A DNA stretch of 64,000 nt from CAVTSA01 sp963790575 (GCA_963790575.1 CAWBPD010000012.1:248001-312000), one strand, 5' to 3'. Positions 24,854 through 33,475 are shown, counted from the first letter of the stretch. Notes: generated by a model not told the origin, from the sequence alone. Numbers and translations are program-made.

Positions 24854-26332
24854 TTGTCCTTGGTTTCCACCTTGTTCCGCCGGGACCGGACTCGAACCCG
24901 GGTCGCGCCCGGGGTGATCCTCGCCCTGGTGCTCGGCGTCCAGCTGATGGTCATGCTCGATGCGACCGTCGTCAACGTGGCGCTGCCCGGCATCCGGGCC
25001 GCCCTCGGTTTCAGCACCACCACCCTCTCGTGGGTGCTGACCGCGTACACGCTGACCTTCGGTGGCCTGCTCCTGCTGGGCGCACGTGCGGGTGACCGGT
25101 TGGGACGCCGCCTGACCCTGGTGTCGGGCGTCAGCCTGTTCACGGCGGCCTCCTTCGCGGGCGGTCTCGCCCCGTCCGCAGGCGTGCTGGTGGCGGCCCG
25201 AGCCATCCAGGGCATCGGGGGTGCGATCGCCGCTCCGGCCGCGCTGACGACCCTCACCACCCTCTATCCGGCCGGCCGCGCTCGCACCCGCGCGCTCGGC
25301 TACTACACCGCGGTCTCGGTGGGAGCCGCCGCCCTCGGGCTGATCGCGGGGGGCGTCTTGACGCAGACGCTGTCCTGGCGCTGGGTGCTGCTGGTCAACG
25401 TCCCGATCGGGATCGTGCTGATCCTCCTCTGCGCCGTTCTCATGCCCCACGACCAGCGCACCAGGGGCCACTTCGATCTCCTGGGCGCCATCAGCTCGAC
25501 GCTCGGGGTCGGGGGCCTGGTCTTCGGGTTCACCCGCGCCGCCTCCGACGGCTGGTCCGATCCCTTCACCTTGGCGGCGTTCGCGGCCGGCGTGGTCCTG
25601 CTCGTCCTCTTCTTCTTCGCCGAGCGGCGCGCCCCCTCGGCGATCACGCCGCTGCACCTGTTCGCGAACCGCACCCGCAGTGCCGCGTTGGGTGGGCGGG
25701 CTCTGCTCACGACCGGCATGCAGGGGATGTTCTTTTTCCTCACCCAGTTCCTGCAGGGCGTGCTCGGCTACACGCCCCTGGTGACCGGCCTCGCCTTCCT
25801 CCCGCTCACGGTCTTCCTCTTCGCCGCTTCACAGTTCTCGTCCCGCTGGCTGGTCAACCGCATCGGCGGCCGCCCGGTCCTGGTCACCGGCGTCCTGCTC
25901 TCGTCCCTGGGCACGATGTGGCTGACGTTCCTGGGCGCCCGCAGCGACTACCTCTCGGTCCTGGGCCCGCTGGTCCTGTGCGGGCTCGGCAACGGCCTCG
26001 CGTTCGTGCCGCTGACAGGGTTCGGCCTCGAGGGTGTGGCGCCTCAGGACGCGGGCGCCGCGTCCGGCCTGCTCAACGTGACGCAGCAGGTGGGTGGGTC
26101 CCTGGGTCTCGCGCTCCTGGTCACCATCTTCAGCGCCGCCAGCGCCGCGGCCGCCGCGCATCCGGTGGCCGGCCCGGCGATGCAGTCCCGTCTCGACTTC
26201 GCCTCCGGCGCCGACCGGGTGTTCCTGGTCGCGGGCTGCTTCGTGATCGCGACCTTGATCCTGGCCATCGTGGCGATCCGCGATCGCCGGCGGCCGTCGG
26301 ACGAGGCGGCCGCGACTGAGGTGGCCGCCTGA
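24854..26332 (+). CDS. DHA2-type (EmrB/QacA) multidrug MFS exporter
   Basis: 492 aa with about 14 membrane spans, proton-driven drug efflux. Motif A is GARAGDRLGRRLTL, motif C-like glycine repeats lie in TAVSVGAAALGLIAGGVL, and the D1-type LDATVVNVALP in TM1 is diagnostic of DHA2. The TTG start is supported by the Shine-Dalgarno AAGGAG 7 nt upstream. Divergent from its probable TetR repressor. Confidence 0.92.
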   Translation: MSLVSTLFRRDRTRTRVAPGVILALVLGVQLMVMLDATVVNVALPGIRAALGFSTTTLSWVLTAYTLTFGGLLLLGARAGDRLGRRLTLVSGVSLFTAASFAGGLAPSAGVLVAARAIQGIGGAIAAPAALTTLTTLYPAGRARTRALGYYTAVSVGAAALGLIAGGVLTQTLSWRWVLLVNVPIGIVLILLCAVLMPHDQRTRGHFDLLGAISSTLGVGGLVFGFTRAASDGWSDPFTLAAFAAGVVLLVLFFFAERRAPSAITPLHLFANRTRSAALGGRALLTTGMQGMFFFLTQFLQGVLGYTPLVTGLAFLPLTVFLFAASQFSSRWLVNRIGGRPVLVTGVLLSSLGTMWLTFLGARSDYLSVLGPLVLCGLGNGLAFVPLTGFGLEGVAPQDAGAASGLLNVTQQVGGSLGLALLVTIFSAASAAAAAHPVAGPAMQSRLDFASGADRVFLVAGCFVIATLILAIVAIRDRRRPSDEAAATEVAA

Positions 26333-26344
26333 GGTCGAGAGGGC

Positions 26345-26704
26345 TCAGGGGAGCCCGTGCGAGCCGGGCAGGTTCGATCGCACCGGGTGATCGGCCGCGA
26401 CGGCTCGCGCGGGCCCCAAGGCCTGGACTCGGTGGGGCGCTCCGCCGGGTACGAAGGCGACGTCGCCCGTCTCCACCACCCGCTCTTCGCCGGCGATGGT
26501 CACGACCAGGCGGCCGGAGGTGACGATCCACACCTCCTCCTCGGGATGCGAGTGCTCAGGGACCGGGACCGCACCCTCCGCGACCTCCCAGATGCCGAAG
26601 GTGACGTGGGGCGACGAAAAGAACCGGCCCCGCCAGCCCGGGAGCGGTTCCCGCACCGGCAGCTCGTCCGACGTGGCCCAGCGCGGCCCCTCACCCTCCG
26701 CCAT
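26345..26704 (-). CDS. Small cupin-domain protein
   Basis: 119-aa single-domain cupin. Motif 1 is PEHSHPEEEVWIVTSG (metal ligands H, H, E) and motif 2 GDVAFVPGGAPHRV. Such proteins are dioxygenases, isomerases or sensors; the function is unknown. It lies 13 bp downstream of the cyclophilin gene and probably shares its transcript. Converges on the exporter with only 12 bp between stop codons. Confidence 0.85.
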   Translation of the reverse strand: MAEGEGPRWATSDELPVREPLPGWRGRFFSSPHVTFGIWEVAEGAVPVPEHSHPEEEVWIVTSGRLVVTIAGEERVVETGDVAFVPGGAPHRVQALGPARAVAADHPVRSNLPGSHGLP

Positions 26705-26717
26705 CGCAGGTGACGGA

Positions 26718-27224
26718 TCAGCCCTCATTGATCTCGACCCGCTCGATCGTGGTCGGCTGCTGTGGCCGGTCCTGGACGTCGGTGCGCGCGGTCGCGATCG
26801 CATCCAGCGCCGGCTCCCCCTCCACCAGCTGGCCAAAGATCGTGTAGTTGGGCGGCAGCGAGCCGTCCGCGTGCATGACAAAGAACTGGCTGCCGTTCGT
26901 GTTCGGGCCGGCGTTGGCCATGGCCACGATCCCGCGCTCATAGCGCCGCTTCACCGGCTCGTCTTCGAACTGGTAGCCCGGGCCCCCGCGGCCGGTGCCG
27001 GTGGGATCGCCGCCCTGGATCATGAACCCCTCGATCACGCGGTGGAAGATCACACCGTCGTAGAAGCCATCGCGCGCCAGGAAGACGAAGTTGTTGACGG
27101 TGGCGGGCGCCTCCTCCGGGAACAGTTCCAACCGCAGCGGTCCCGCGGTGGTGTGCAGGGTCGCCTCATAGTGCTTGGTAGGGTCGATGGTCTGGGCAGG
27201 TGGTGCCTGATACTGCTTGGCCAT
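26718..27224 (-). CDS. Peptidyl-prolyl cis-trans isomerase (cyclophilin)
   Basis: 168 aa, protein-folding catalyst acting on Xaa-Pro bonds. Active-site blocks FHRVIEGFMIQGGDPTGTG and MANAGPNTNGSQFFV are complete. No signal peptide, so cytosolic. The short N-terminal extension before residue 18 is variable in the family. Confidence 0.95.
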   Translation of the reverse strand: MAKQYQAPPAQTIDPTKHYEATLHTTAGPLRLELFPEEAPATVNNFVFLARDGFYDGVIFHRVIEGFMIQGGDPTGTGRGGPGYQFEDEPVKRRYERGIVAMANAGPNTNGSQFFVMHADGSLPPNYTIFGQLVEGEPALDAIATARTDVQDRPQQPTTIERVEINEG

Positions 27225-27262
27225 AGAACGTTGAGTTTGGCACCTTTGGAGGTGAGGGATCG

Positions 27263-27982
27263 ATGCCGACAGCTCTGATCACGGGAGCCGGGCGGCCGGG
27301 TGCCATCGCCGCCGCGACCGCGCGACGCCTGGCCGGAGCCGGCTGGGACCTGGGGCTGCAGCACTACGACGAGGACCTGTCGCCGCTGCTCCGGGACCTG
27401 GCGGAGACGGGCGTCCGCGTCCACACCCACCAGGCCGACCTGGGCGTCGCAAGCGAGGCGGCGGCCACGTTCGACGCCATCCGGGGCGCGCTCGGCGAGG
27501 TGACCGCGCTGCTCCTCGTCCACACGCACGACGAGACCCGTGGCCTGCTCGCGACGCGACCCGAGCACCTGGACCGCCACTACGCCGTCAACGTGCGCGC
27601 GGCCCTGATCCTGATCCAGGCCTTCGCCACGCGCCTCGCCGCGCCCGATCGCCGCATCGTCGCCCTGACCAGCGACCACTACACTCCCGAGAACCTGGCC
27701 TACGGCGCCACCAAGGCGGCGCTCGACCGGGTCGTCCTGGCCGCCGCCAACGAGCTTGGCCCGCGCGGGATCCGCGCCAACTGCATCAACCCGGGGCCGA
27801 ACGACACCGGCTGGATGACGGAGGAGATCCGCGACGCCGCGAGCCACCAGACGCCACTCGGCCGCACCAGCCGGCCCGAGGACACCGCCGATCTGATCGA
27901 GTTCCTCCTCTCACCCAAGGGCGGCTGGATCACCGGGCAAGTCCTGTACAGCAACGGCGGGTTCCGGCTCAACCCCTTCTGA
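27263..27982 (+). CDS. Short-chain dehydrogenase/reductase (SDR)
   Basis: 239-aa NAD(P)-dependent oxidoreductase of the classical FabG-like SDR fold. Cofactor loop TGAGRPGAIA near residue 7, YAVNVRAAL near 107, catalytic S137 and the Y147-x3-K151 dyad (AYGATKA), and the INPGPNDT loop after strand 6. The ATG has a strong Shine-Dalgarno GGAGGTGAGGG. A deleted tandem copy follows immediately. Confidence 0.9.
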   Translation: MPTALITGAGRPGAIAAATARRLAGAGWDLGLQHYDEDLSPLLRDLAETGVRVHTHQADLGVASEAAATFDAIRGALGEVTALLLVHTHDETRGLLATRPEHLDRHYAVNVRAALILIQAFATRLAAPDRRIVALTSDHYTPENLAYGATKAALDRVVLAAANELGPRGIRANCINPGPNDTGWMTEEIRDAASHQTPLGRTSRPEDTADLIEFLLSPKGGWITGQVLYSNGGFRLNPF

Positions 27983-28015
27983 ACCGGGGGCATCGTCCCT
28001 GGAGGTGCGGGACCG

Positions 28016-28239
28016 ATGCCGGCTGCGCTGATCGCGGTAGCCGGGCATGCCGGCAAAGTCGCCACCGCCATCGCGCGCCGCCACGCGCCTCGCCACTGCC
28101 CGACGGCCGCATCGTCGCCCTCACCACCGACCACTTCACGCCCGACAACCTCGCCTGCGGCACGACCAAACGGCCCTCGACCGGGTGGGGCCGCCAGGTC
28201 CTCTACAGCGACGGCGGGTTCCGGTTGAACGCGTTTTGA
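28016..28239 (+). pseudogene. Collapsed tandem copy of the SDR gene
   Basis: The leader (GGAGGTG then ATGCCG), first codons, the region around the Ser/Tyr active site (ACCGACCACTTCACGCCCG vs ACCAGCGACCACTACACTCC) and the last codons including the stop all match the upstream SDR, but about 500 bp in between are missing and the remaining pieces are in different frames. It is a decayed partial duplication, not a gene. Confidence 0.8.
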
Positions 28240-28246
28240 GGCCGCC

Positions 28247-28687
28247 TCACACGCTGGGTGGCGTGCGCTCCTGGATCTCGTCCGGGCTCAGCCCTTCCCG
28301 GCGGGTGACGATCGCCCATCGGTGTCCGAAGGGATCGCGGACCACGCCGTACCGCTCGCCGAAGTACATCTCCTGGACCGGCATGTCGAGCTCCGCGCCC
28401 GCGGCGACCGCTTGCGCGACCAGCCCATCGACGTCGTCCACGTCCATCGTCAGCAGCGCGGGCGTCCCACCGATCGTGGGGGGTGCGAGCGCGCCCAGTT
28501 GCGGCACCTCGTCGCTGAGCAGAAGCCTTCCGTCGCCGACCGCCAGCTCGATCAGCAGCAAGGTGCCGTCCGGGAGCGCGTTCCGGAACAGCTCGACGGC
28601 GCCGAAGGCCGCCGCGTAGAAGCCGGCCGCGGCCGCGGCGCCGTGCACGAAGAGGTGCGGGTAGAGCGCGCGTGGTCGACGGCTCAT
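28247..28687 (-). CDS. VOC (glyoxalase/PhnB-like) protein
   Basis: 146 aa, vicinal-oxygen-chelate fold with the PhnB-like start YPHLFVHGAAAAAGFYAAAFGA and end FGERYGVVRDPFGHRWAIVTR. PhnB-like proteins have no agreed reaction. It starts by ATGA overlap with the PadR gene stop, so regulator and VOC protein are translationally coupled. Confidence 0.88.
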   Translation of the reverse strand: MSRRPRALYPHLFVHGAAAAAGFYAAAFGAVELFRNALPDGTLLLIELAVGDGRLLLSDEVPQLGALAPPTIGGTPALLTMDVDDVDGLVAQAVAAGAELDMPVQEMYFGERYGVVRDPFGHRWAIVTRREGLSPDEIQERTPPSV

Positions 28688-29034
28688 GTCTCGACCGACC
28701 GTAGCAGCCCCGCCGAGCGCGCGCGACGCACCAGCCGCGCCATCGACTCCGCCTCCCGCTCGGCCACCGACCGGCCGAGAGCGGTGAGCTGGTAGCGACG
28801 GCGGCGCGCGTCATGCGGCGCGTCAGGGTCGGTTCCACCCGTTGCCTCGATCAGCCCGTCGGCGAGCAGCCGGCCGATCGTCCGGTAGAGCGTGCCCGGG
28901 CCGAGCCGGACCGCACCGTCGGTGAACGCCTCGATGTCCTGCATGACCGCGTACCCGTGACGCGCGCCCGGCGCCAGCGACAGGAGCACCTGGAAAGCCG
29001 CCGGCGTGAGTGAGATCTCAGGGGTTGCGTCCAC
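28684..29034 (-). CDS. PadR-like transcriptional regulator
   Basis: 116 aa from the GTG at 29034. Winged helix with ISLTPAAFQVLLSLAPGARHGYAVMQDIE and the GTLYRTIGRLLADGLIE recognition part; a short C-terminal dimerisation helix follows (subfamily-2-like size). The GTG was chosen because a -10 hexamer and a palindrome lie directly upstream; longer frames run through that operator. It probably represses itself and the two flanking VOC genes. Confidence 0.85.
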   Translation of the reverse strand: MDATPEISLTPAAFQVLLSLAPGARHGYAVMQDIEAFTDGAVRLGPGTLYRTIGRLLADGLIEATGGTDPDAPHDARRRRYQLTALGRSVAEREAESMARLVRRARSAGLLRSVET

Positions 29035-29043
29035 CTTTCGGTC

Positions 29044-29049
29044 AGGATA
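29044..29049 (-). promoter_or_regulatory. -10 element of the padR gene
   Basis: TATCCT on the minus strand ends 9 nt before the GTG at 29034 and lies within the left arm of the operator palindrome. Confidence 0.5.
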
Positions 29050-29070
29050 CAATCCAGCTTGGTTGTATCC
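29045..29070. promoter_or_regulatory. Probable PadR operator
   Basis: Perfect 8-bp inverted repeat GGATACAA-N10-TTGTATCC in the divergent gap between padR and the second VOC gene. A nested ATCCAG-N16-CTGGAT (29052-29079) overlaps it. Confidence 0.7.
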
Positions 29071-29095
29071 GATCTGGATATATGAGGAGGAACTG

Positions 29096-29569
29096 ATGGC
29101 AGGCAGCACCGTGAAGGGAGTCCCCGAGGGCTTTCACACCGTGACCGTGAACCTCACGGTCGACGGCGCCGCGGCCGCGGTCGACTACTACCGACACGCG
29201 TTCGGCGCGGTCGAGACCCAGCGGTCGCCCGCACCCGACGGCGAGCGGATCTGGCACGCCGAGGTTCGCATCGGCGACACCGTGCTGATGCTCAACGATG
29301 CGTTCCCCGAGATGGGTGGCGGCGAACCCGCGAAGCGGGACGGAGGCTATCCCTTCGGATTCTGGCTCTACGTCCCGGACGTCGACGCGGTCCACGCAGC
29401 CGCGATCGCCGCCGGCGGCAAGGCGACCTCCAGCGTGGAGACGCAGTTCTGGGGGGATCGAACGGGGTCGCTCATCGATCCCTTCGGGTTCAGCTGGACC
29501 GTGGCCACTCGGGTCGAGGAGGTGTCCGAGGAGGAACGTCAGCGGCGCGTCGCTTCCTTCAGCACCTGA
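29096..29569 (+). CDS. VOC family protein, divergent from padR
   Basis: 157 aa, glyoxalase/bleomycin-resistance fold. HTVTVNLTVDGAAAAVDYYRHAFGA and FWGDRTGSLIDPFGFSWTVATR mark the PhnB-like YCII/VOC group. The ATG has the Shine-Dalgarno GGAGGA. It is a paralogue of the VOC gene on the other side of padR, and the shared operator suggests joint control. Confidence 0.9.
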   Translation: MAGSTVKGVPEGFHTVTVNLTVDGAAAAVDYYRHAFGAVETQRSPAPDGERIWHAEVRIGDTVLMLNDAFPEMGGGEPAKRDGGYPFGFWLYVPDVDAVHAAAIAAGGKATSSVETQFWGDRTGSLIDPFGFSWTVATRVEEVSEEERQRRVASFST

Positions 29570-29594
29570 GGAGGTGGTGGGAGGCGTGGGGCGG

Positions 29595-29600
29595 CATACT
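29595..29600 (+). promoter_or_regulatory. -10 element of the Hsp20-like gene
   Basis: CATACT ends 8 nt before the ATG at 29609, with no Shine-Dalgarno site. Confidence 0.4.
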
Positions 29601-29608
29601 GGACTGTC

Positions 29609-29944
29609 ATGGGAACCGTAGCCGCCGCCACGCCTCCGGTGAACATCTACGAGTGGGCCGGACAGCTGAGCCTCGCGGCCCCCATCCCCGGCGCCCACCC
29701 CAATCACGTCGAGATCGTCGTGACTCCAGAGCGGATCGAGCTCGACGCTGAGTGCAAATACCCCCAGGACGCGCAGAACTACCTGCGCCGGGACTGGCAG
29801 GTGGGTGCGTGGAAGCTTCAGCTCGACCTGCCGCACCGGGTGGACCCCGAGCGTGCCCGCGCAGTGCTGCGCCACGGAGTGCTGGTGGTCATGGCCCCCA
29901 TCTCGGAGCAGGGATCCGGGCGTTCACAGCCCGCGGTGGAGTAG
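29609..29944 (+). CDS. Hsp20/alpha-crystallin family small heat-shock protein
   Basis: 111 aa, ATP-independent holdase. The domain reads VNIYEWAGQLSLAAPIPGA, then VEIVVTPERIELDAE and WKLQLDLPHRVDPERARAVL followed by GVLVVMAP, i.e. beta strands 2-9 with the A-x-x-x-n-GVL signature. The usual disordered N- and C-terminal arms are short. A hairpin terminator follows. Confidence 0.8.
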   Translation: MGTVAAATPPVNIYEWAGQLSLAAPIPGAHPNHVEIVVTPERIELDAECKYPQDAQNYLRRDWQVGAWKLQLDLPHRVDPERARAVLRHGVLVVMAPISEQGSGRSQPAVE

Positions 29945-29975
29945 CGCCGCGGCAGGCAGGGAGTGCTCAGGGGGC

Positions 29976-30027
29976 TTCCCGGCAGACCGGGCCTACCGGA
30001 TGGGTTGTAGCCCGGTAGCGCCGGGAA
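29976..30027. terminator. Bidirectional hairpin between hsp20 and the MerR-like gene
   Basis: TTCCCGGC pairs with GCCGGGAA, enclosing CTACCGG / CCGGTAG. Convergent genes flank it. Confidence 0.65.
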
Positions 30028-30057
30028 ACGGCGGCGTGAGCGTCGGCCGCCGGCTGC

Positions 30058-30729
30058 TCAGCCTCCGTCGGTGCGCTGCCAACCCTCAACGAACGCGACC
30101 AGCAACTGATCCATCGCGCTCTCCGCGTCCAGGAGGAGATCCACCACCTCGCCTGCGGCGCGGTTGCGAGACCGCGCCGACCCGAGCAGCTCGTTCAGGA
30201 ACGGATGCCGGAAACGTACATAGGTCTCCATCGCGTCCGTCAGCCCCGCCCCGAGGGCGGCGATGTGGGCCCCATACTCCTCGGCGTGATCACGGGCCTG
30301 GCGGAGGTTGGCCAGGGCGGGCGCTGGACGGTCGGCGTCCAAGTATGCGACCAGGCACTCGACCATCGCCCGGCCCCGCGTTCGGAAGCGCTCCCGGTCG
30401 GCGTCCGACATGCCGTCCAACCAGGCCGGCGTCTCGGTGTCCGCGCCGGCGCTGGCACGGCGGTGATAGGCGGCGGCGATCGCCGCTCCGGAGGCCCCGA
30501 GCTCGGCGAGCTGCGGGCGGCGATGGTGCGGCGCCGGGATCAGCGCCTCGATGGCCGCGCGCGCGAACCTCCGATGGCCGCCAGGAGTGGTGAAGCTGGC
30601 GACGTGGCCACTGTCGCTCCAGCGGCGCAGCGTGTTGGGTGTGATCCCGAGGAGTCGCGCCGCCTCCCCGAGCCCCAGCCACTCGTCGGCTTTCGGGGGT
30701 TCTTCGGGGGAGTCGCCGGCATCGTTCAC
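30058..30729 (-). CDS. MerR/BldC-like HTH regulator
   Basis: 223 aa from a GTG. The N-terminal helix-turn-helix GLGEAARLLGITPNTLRRWS with DSGHVASFTTPGGHRRF is the MerR-type DNA-binding module of excisionase/BldC-like proteins. The C-terminal two-thirds is helical (AVECLVAYLDADRP... region) and of unknown ligand, similar in size to cobalamin- or RsbR-like sensor halves without their motifs. Targets are unknown. Confidence 0.82.
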   Translation of the reverse strand: MNDAGDSPEEPPKADEWLGLGEAARLLGITPNTLRRWSDSGHVASFTTPGGHRRFARAAIEALIPAPHHRRPQLAELGASGAAIAAAYHRRASAGADTETPAWLDGMSDADRERFRTRGRAMVECLVAYLDADRPAPALANLRQARDHAEEYGAHIAALGAGLTDAMETYVRFRHPFLNELLGSARSRNRAAGEVVDLLLDAESAMDQLLVAFVEGWQRTDGG

Positions 30730-30738
30730 CGCCGGCCC

Positions 30739-30744
30739 AACCTA
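30739..30744 (-). promoter_or_regulatory. -10 element of the MerR-like gene
   Basis: TAGGTT on the minus strand ends 9 nt before the GTG at 30729. Confidence 0.4.
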
Positions 30745-30876
30745 CCACCCGCCCCGGAGCGTCAGGTCCCGTTCTGCGACCCCTCCGCGCAACCAGCCGC
30801 GGGCGGTCGCGGCATCCGGTCCAGGTAGCCTTCCGGCGATGCACCATCGCCACCACGTCTTGGTGCGGCGCGCGTA

Positions 30877-32115
30877 ATGGCCACCGTCGACGCGGACGCG
30901 GTCCTCGCCGATCTCGACGACCTGGCCCGGCTGACCGGCGACGACCGCGGTGCCCAGCGGGTCGCGTGGACCGATCGCTGGGAGGAGGCCCGCGGCTGGT
31001 TTCGGGCGCGGGCGTCCGAGCTCCCGGTGACCGAACACGTGGACGCGGCCGGGAACCAGTGGGTGACGCTCGCCGGCGCCTCCCCACGGTCGCTGGTGAT
31101 CGGGAGCCACCTGGACTCGGTGCCCGACGGCGGCCGGCTGGACGGGGCGCTCGGCGTGCTGGCGGGCCTCGCGGTCCTGCGCCGCATCTCGGCCCAGGGA
31201 AGGCCCCCGTGCACCGTCCGGGTGGTGAGCTGGGCAGACGAGGAGGGGGCACGGTTCGGCGGGTCGCTCTTCGGTTCGAGCGCGGCCGCCGGCACGTTGG
31301 ACGTGGAGGTGGCACGCGCGTGGCGGGAGGCGGGCGGGCGTCCGGTGGCCGGCGTGCTGGCCGAGCACGGGGTGGTGCTGGAGCGGATGCCCCAAGCGCG
31401 GGGCGAGCTGGCGCAGGTGGCCGCCTACCTGGAGCTGCACATCGAGCAGGGCCCGGTGCTGGAAGAGAAGGGGCTCGCGCTGGGGGTGGTGGAGGGCACC
31501 TTCGGCGTCGAGCGGCGCCTCCTCCGGTTCCGCGGGCAGAGCGCGCACGCGGGTTCCACCCCCATGCACCGCCGCCGGGACGCGTTGCTGGCAGCGGCGC
31601 GGGTGGCACTGCGGGTTCGGGATCTCGCCATCGAGGAAGGCGGCGTCGGGACCACCGGCCGTCTGGTCACCTCGCCCGGCATCCCGACCGCGGTGTCCGG
31701 GGAGGTGGAGATGACGCTCGACCTCCGGCATCTCGACCCGGATGCGCTGGCCCGGATGCTGAAGGGAGCCGAGTCGGCCGCCACCGCACTGGCCGCTGAG
31801 GAGGACTGTTCGGCGGCGGTGGAGCCGGTCTGGCACATCGAGCCCATCCACTTCGATCCCACGCTGCGCGCGTTCGCCGACGAAGCCGTCGCCGAGGTTC
31901 AAGGGCGCAGCTTCCGGCTCCCCAGCGGCCCGCTCCACGACGCCGCCGAGATGGCACGGGCCGGGATCCCGACCGCGATGCTGTTCTGCCAGAGCCTGCG
32001 CGGGCTCAGTCACACCCGGGAGGAGGACACCCGCCCTGAGCACCTGACCTTGGGCGTGCGGGCGCTCGACGGCCTCGCCCGGCGGACGCTGGACTGGATC
32101 GCCGCCACCCCCTGA
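30877..32115 (+). CDS. M20 amidase (N-carbamoyl-amino acid / allantoate amidohydrolase type)
   Basis: 412-aa binuclear metallohydrolase removing carbamoyl or ureido groups. Ligands: H in GSHLDSVPDGGRLDGALG, the DEEGARFGG pair, H in ELHIEQGPVLE and the late SGPLHDAAEMA. The lid domain has GQSAHAGSTPM. This motif set separates the AllC/HyuC/AmaB group from ArgE/DapE. Candidate roles are purine or hydantoin nitrogen recovery. A GCACCA/TGGTGC inverted repeat lies just before the start. Confidence 0.9.
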   Translation: MATVDADAVLADLDDLARLTGDDRGAQRVAWTDRWEEARGWFRARASELPVTEHVDAAGNQWVTLAGASPRSLVIGSHLDSVPDGGRLDGALGVLAGLAVLRRISAQGRPPCTVRVVSWADEEGARFGGSLFGSSAAAGTLDVEVARAWREAGGRPVAGVLAEHGVVLERMPQARGELAQVAAYLELHIEQGPVLEEKGLALGVVEGTFGVERRLLRFRGQSAHAGSTPMHRRRDALLAAARVALRVRDLAIEEGGVGTTGRLVTSPGIPTAVSGEVEMTLDLRHLDPDALARMLKGAESAATALAAEEDCSAAVEPVWHIEPIHFDPTLRAFADEAVAEVQGRSFRLPSGPLHDAAEMARAGIPTAMLFCQSLRGLSHTREEDTRPEHLTLGVRALDGLARRTLDWIAATP

Positions 32116-32125
32116 CGCCACCCAC

Positions 32126-32196
32126 GGGGGGGCCGTTTCCCGGCGAACGGCCCTTGGCGGCGGGGTTTTGGGGGCCCCTTCCCAGGAAACGGCCCC
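32126..32196. repeat. Tandem hairpin array, GGGGCC-TTCCC-AACGGCCC family (2 units, 42-bp period)
   Basis: TTCCC at 32137 and 32179 and AACGG at 32146 and 32188 are each 42 bp apart in otherwise similar units. The outer parts GGGGCCGTTTCC and GGAAACGGCCCC are a perfect 12-bp inverted repeat. It lies between convergent genes and could also act as a terminator. Confidence 0.75.
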
Positions 32197-32201
32197 GCTG
32201 C

Positions 32202-33455
32202 TCAGAAGGAGGTCTCGGCCAGCTCGAGCACGCGGTAGTCCTCGTCCACGATCGGGATCGCCCGCCACTTGTCGAACACGGTGCAGGGGTGGCGGAGCCC
32301 GCAGCAGACGAGGTCGCCGACCTGCAGCGGATCGCCGGCGGGAAGCGACAGGTAGCCGTGCTGGTCGTTGAGCCGCGTCACCGTGAACCCGATCGCCTCC
32401 CGCGCCGCACCGTCGCGGGAGCGGACCCGCAGTGGGATCGGCAGTCCCTCGTCGTACGAGACGTCGCGCTTCCCGAAGCCGAGGAATGCCAAGTCCGGCT
32501 CGGGTCTTGACTGGACCAGGGCCCAGATCTCCATCGCCGGGCGCAGCTCGGGCCCGTCCGCGCGCCGGCCGAGGGGACCGACCCGCTGATAGGTGCCGTG
32601 GTCATGGGTCAGATAGCAGCCGCCCCGGAGGACGAGCCGGACCGGCTGCGCCAGGGACCACGGTTGGCCCAGCATCGCGACCACCCGGTCGAAGTAGAGG
32701 CTTCCCCCGGCGGTCACCAGAATCTCGTCCAGTCCGTCGAAATCGCCCCGGCGGGCAAGGGCCAGCGCGAGCTCGCGGACCCGGGTCAGGAACGCGTCCA
32801 CCGCGGCCAGCGTCCCTGGTTCGGCGTCGTGGCCGAGCACCCCCTCATAGCCTTCGACCCCGACCAGTCGCAGGTGTCCTGCCCGCCCCACGGCGGCCGC
32901 GACCTGCATCGCCTCTTCCTGCGTTCGGCACCCGGTGCGGTGTCCGCGCTCGCCCAGTTCGACCAGCACCGGCAGCCGGGTGTCCGCCGGCGAACTTGCC
33001 AGGGCCTCCTCCATCAGCTCCACGCCGCGCAGGGAGTCGACCAGGCAGGCGATCCAGGCGCGGCCGCCGGCCGCCATCTCGGCCGCCATCCAGCGCAGGC
33101 CGAGCGGATCGATCACCTGATTCGCGATCAGGACACGGGTAGCACCGAAAGCGCGCATCGCGCGCGCCTGGGTCGGGTTGGCCGCCGTCATCCCCCAGAC
33201 GCCCGCGTCGAGCTGCCGGCGGATGAGCTGGCGCGACATGGTGGTCTTGCCGTGCGGGGCCAGCGACACCCCGTGGCCCGCGCAGTAGGCGGACATGGTC
33301 GCCTGGTTGTGGAGGAGATCGGCGTCCCGCAGGGCAAGGACCGGGAAGGGCAGATCCCCGCCCAGCGCTTTCCACCCGCACCGGCCGGCCTCCTCCGGTT
33401 GCAGCGGCTCGTCTACCGGGGGCAGCCCCTTGTGCAAGTGTCCATCCAGATCCAT
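32202..33455 (-). CDS. DSD1-type PLP amino-acid lyase (D-serine dehydratase / D-threonine aldolase-like)
   Basis: 417 aa, fold-type III (alanine-racemase-like) PLP enzyme. The PLP lysine is K70 in LAPHGKTTMS; the C-terminal CCGLRHPCTVFDKWR carries the His/Cys zinc ligands of D-serine dehydratase and D-threonine aldolase. It would act on D-serine, D-threonine or a 3-hydroxy-D-amino acid. It is divergent from an aminotransferase operon over a 16-bp palindrome that covers its -10 region, so both sides are likely co-regulated. Confidence 0.88.
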   Translation of the reverse strand: MDLDGHLHKGLPPVDEPLQPEEAGRCGWKALGGDLPFPVLALRDADLLHNQATMSAYCAGHGVSLAPHGKTTMSRQLIRRQLDAGVWGMTAANPTQARAMRAFGATRVLIANQVIDPLGLRWMAAEMAAGGRAWIACLVDSLRGVELMEEALASSPADTRLPVLVELGERGHRTGCRTQEEAMQVAAAVGRAGHLRLVGVEGYEGVLGHDAEPGTLAAVDAFLTRVRELALALARRGDFDGLDEILVTAGGSLYFDRVVAMLGQPWSLAQPVRLVLRGGCYLTHDHGTYQRVGPLGRRADGPELRPAMEIWALVQSRPEPDLAFLGFGKRDVSYDEGLPIPLRVRSRDGAAREAIGFTVTRLNDQHGYLSLPAGDPLQVGDLVCCGLRHPCTVFDKWRAIPIVDEDYRVLELAETSF

Positions 33456-33459
33456 GAGA

Positions 33460-33475
33460 CGTTTGTATACAAACG
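33460..33475. promoter_or_regulatory. 16-bp perfect palindromic operator
   Basis: CGTTTGTATACAAACG is a perfect palindrome 4 bp upstream of the lyase start and in the divergent gap. TTGTATACAA cores are typical of GntR-family sites. It overlaps TATACA, the best -10 candidate of the minus-strand gene. No GntR gene is in the window. Confidence 0.7.
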
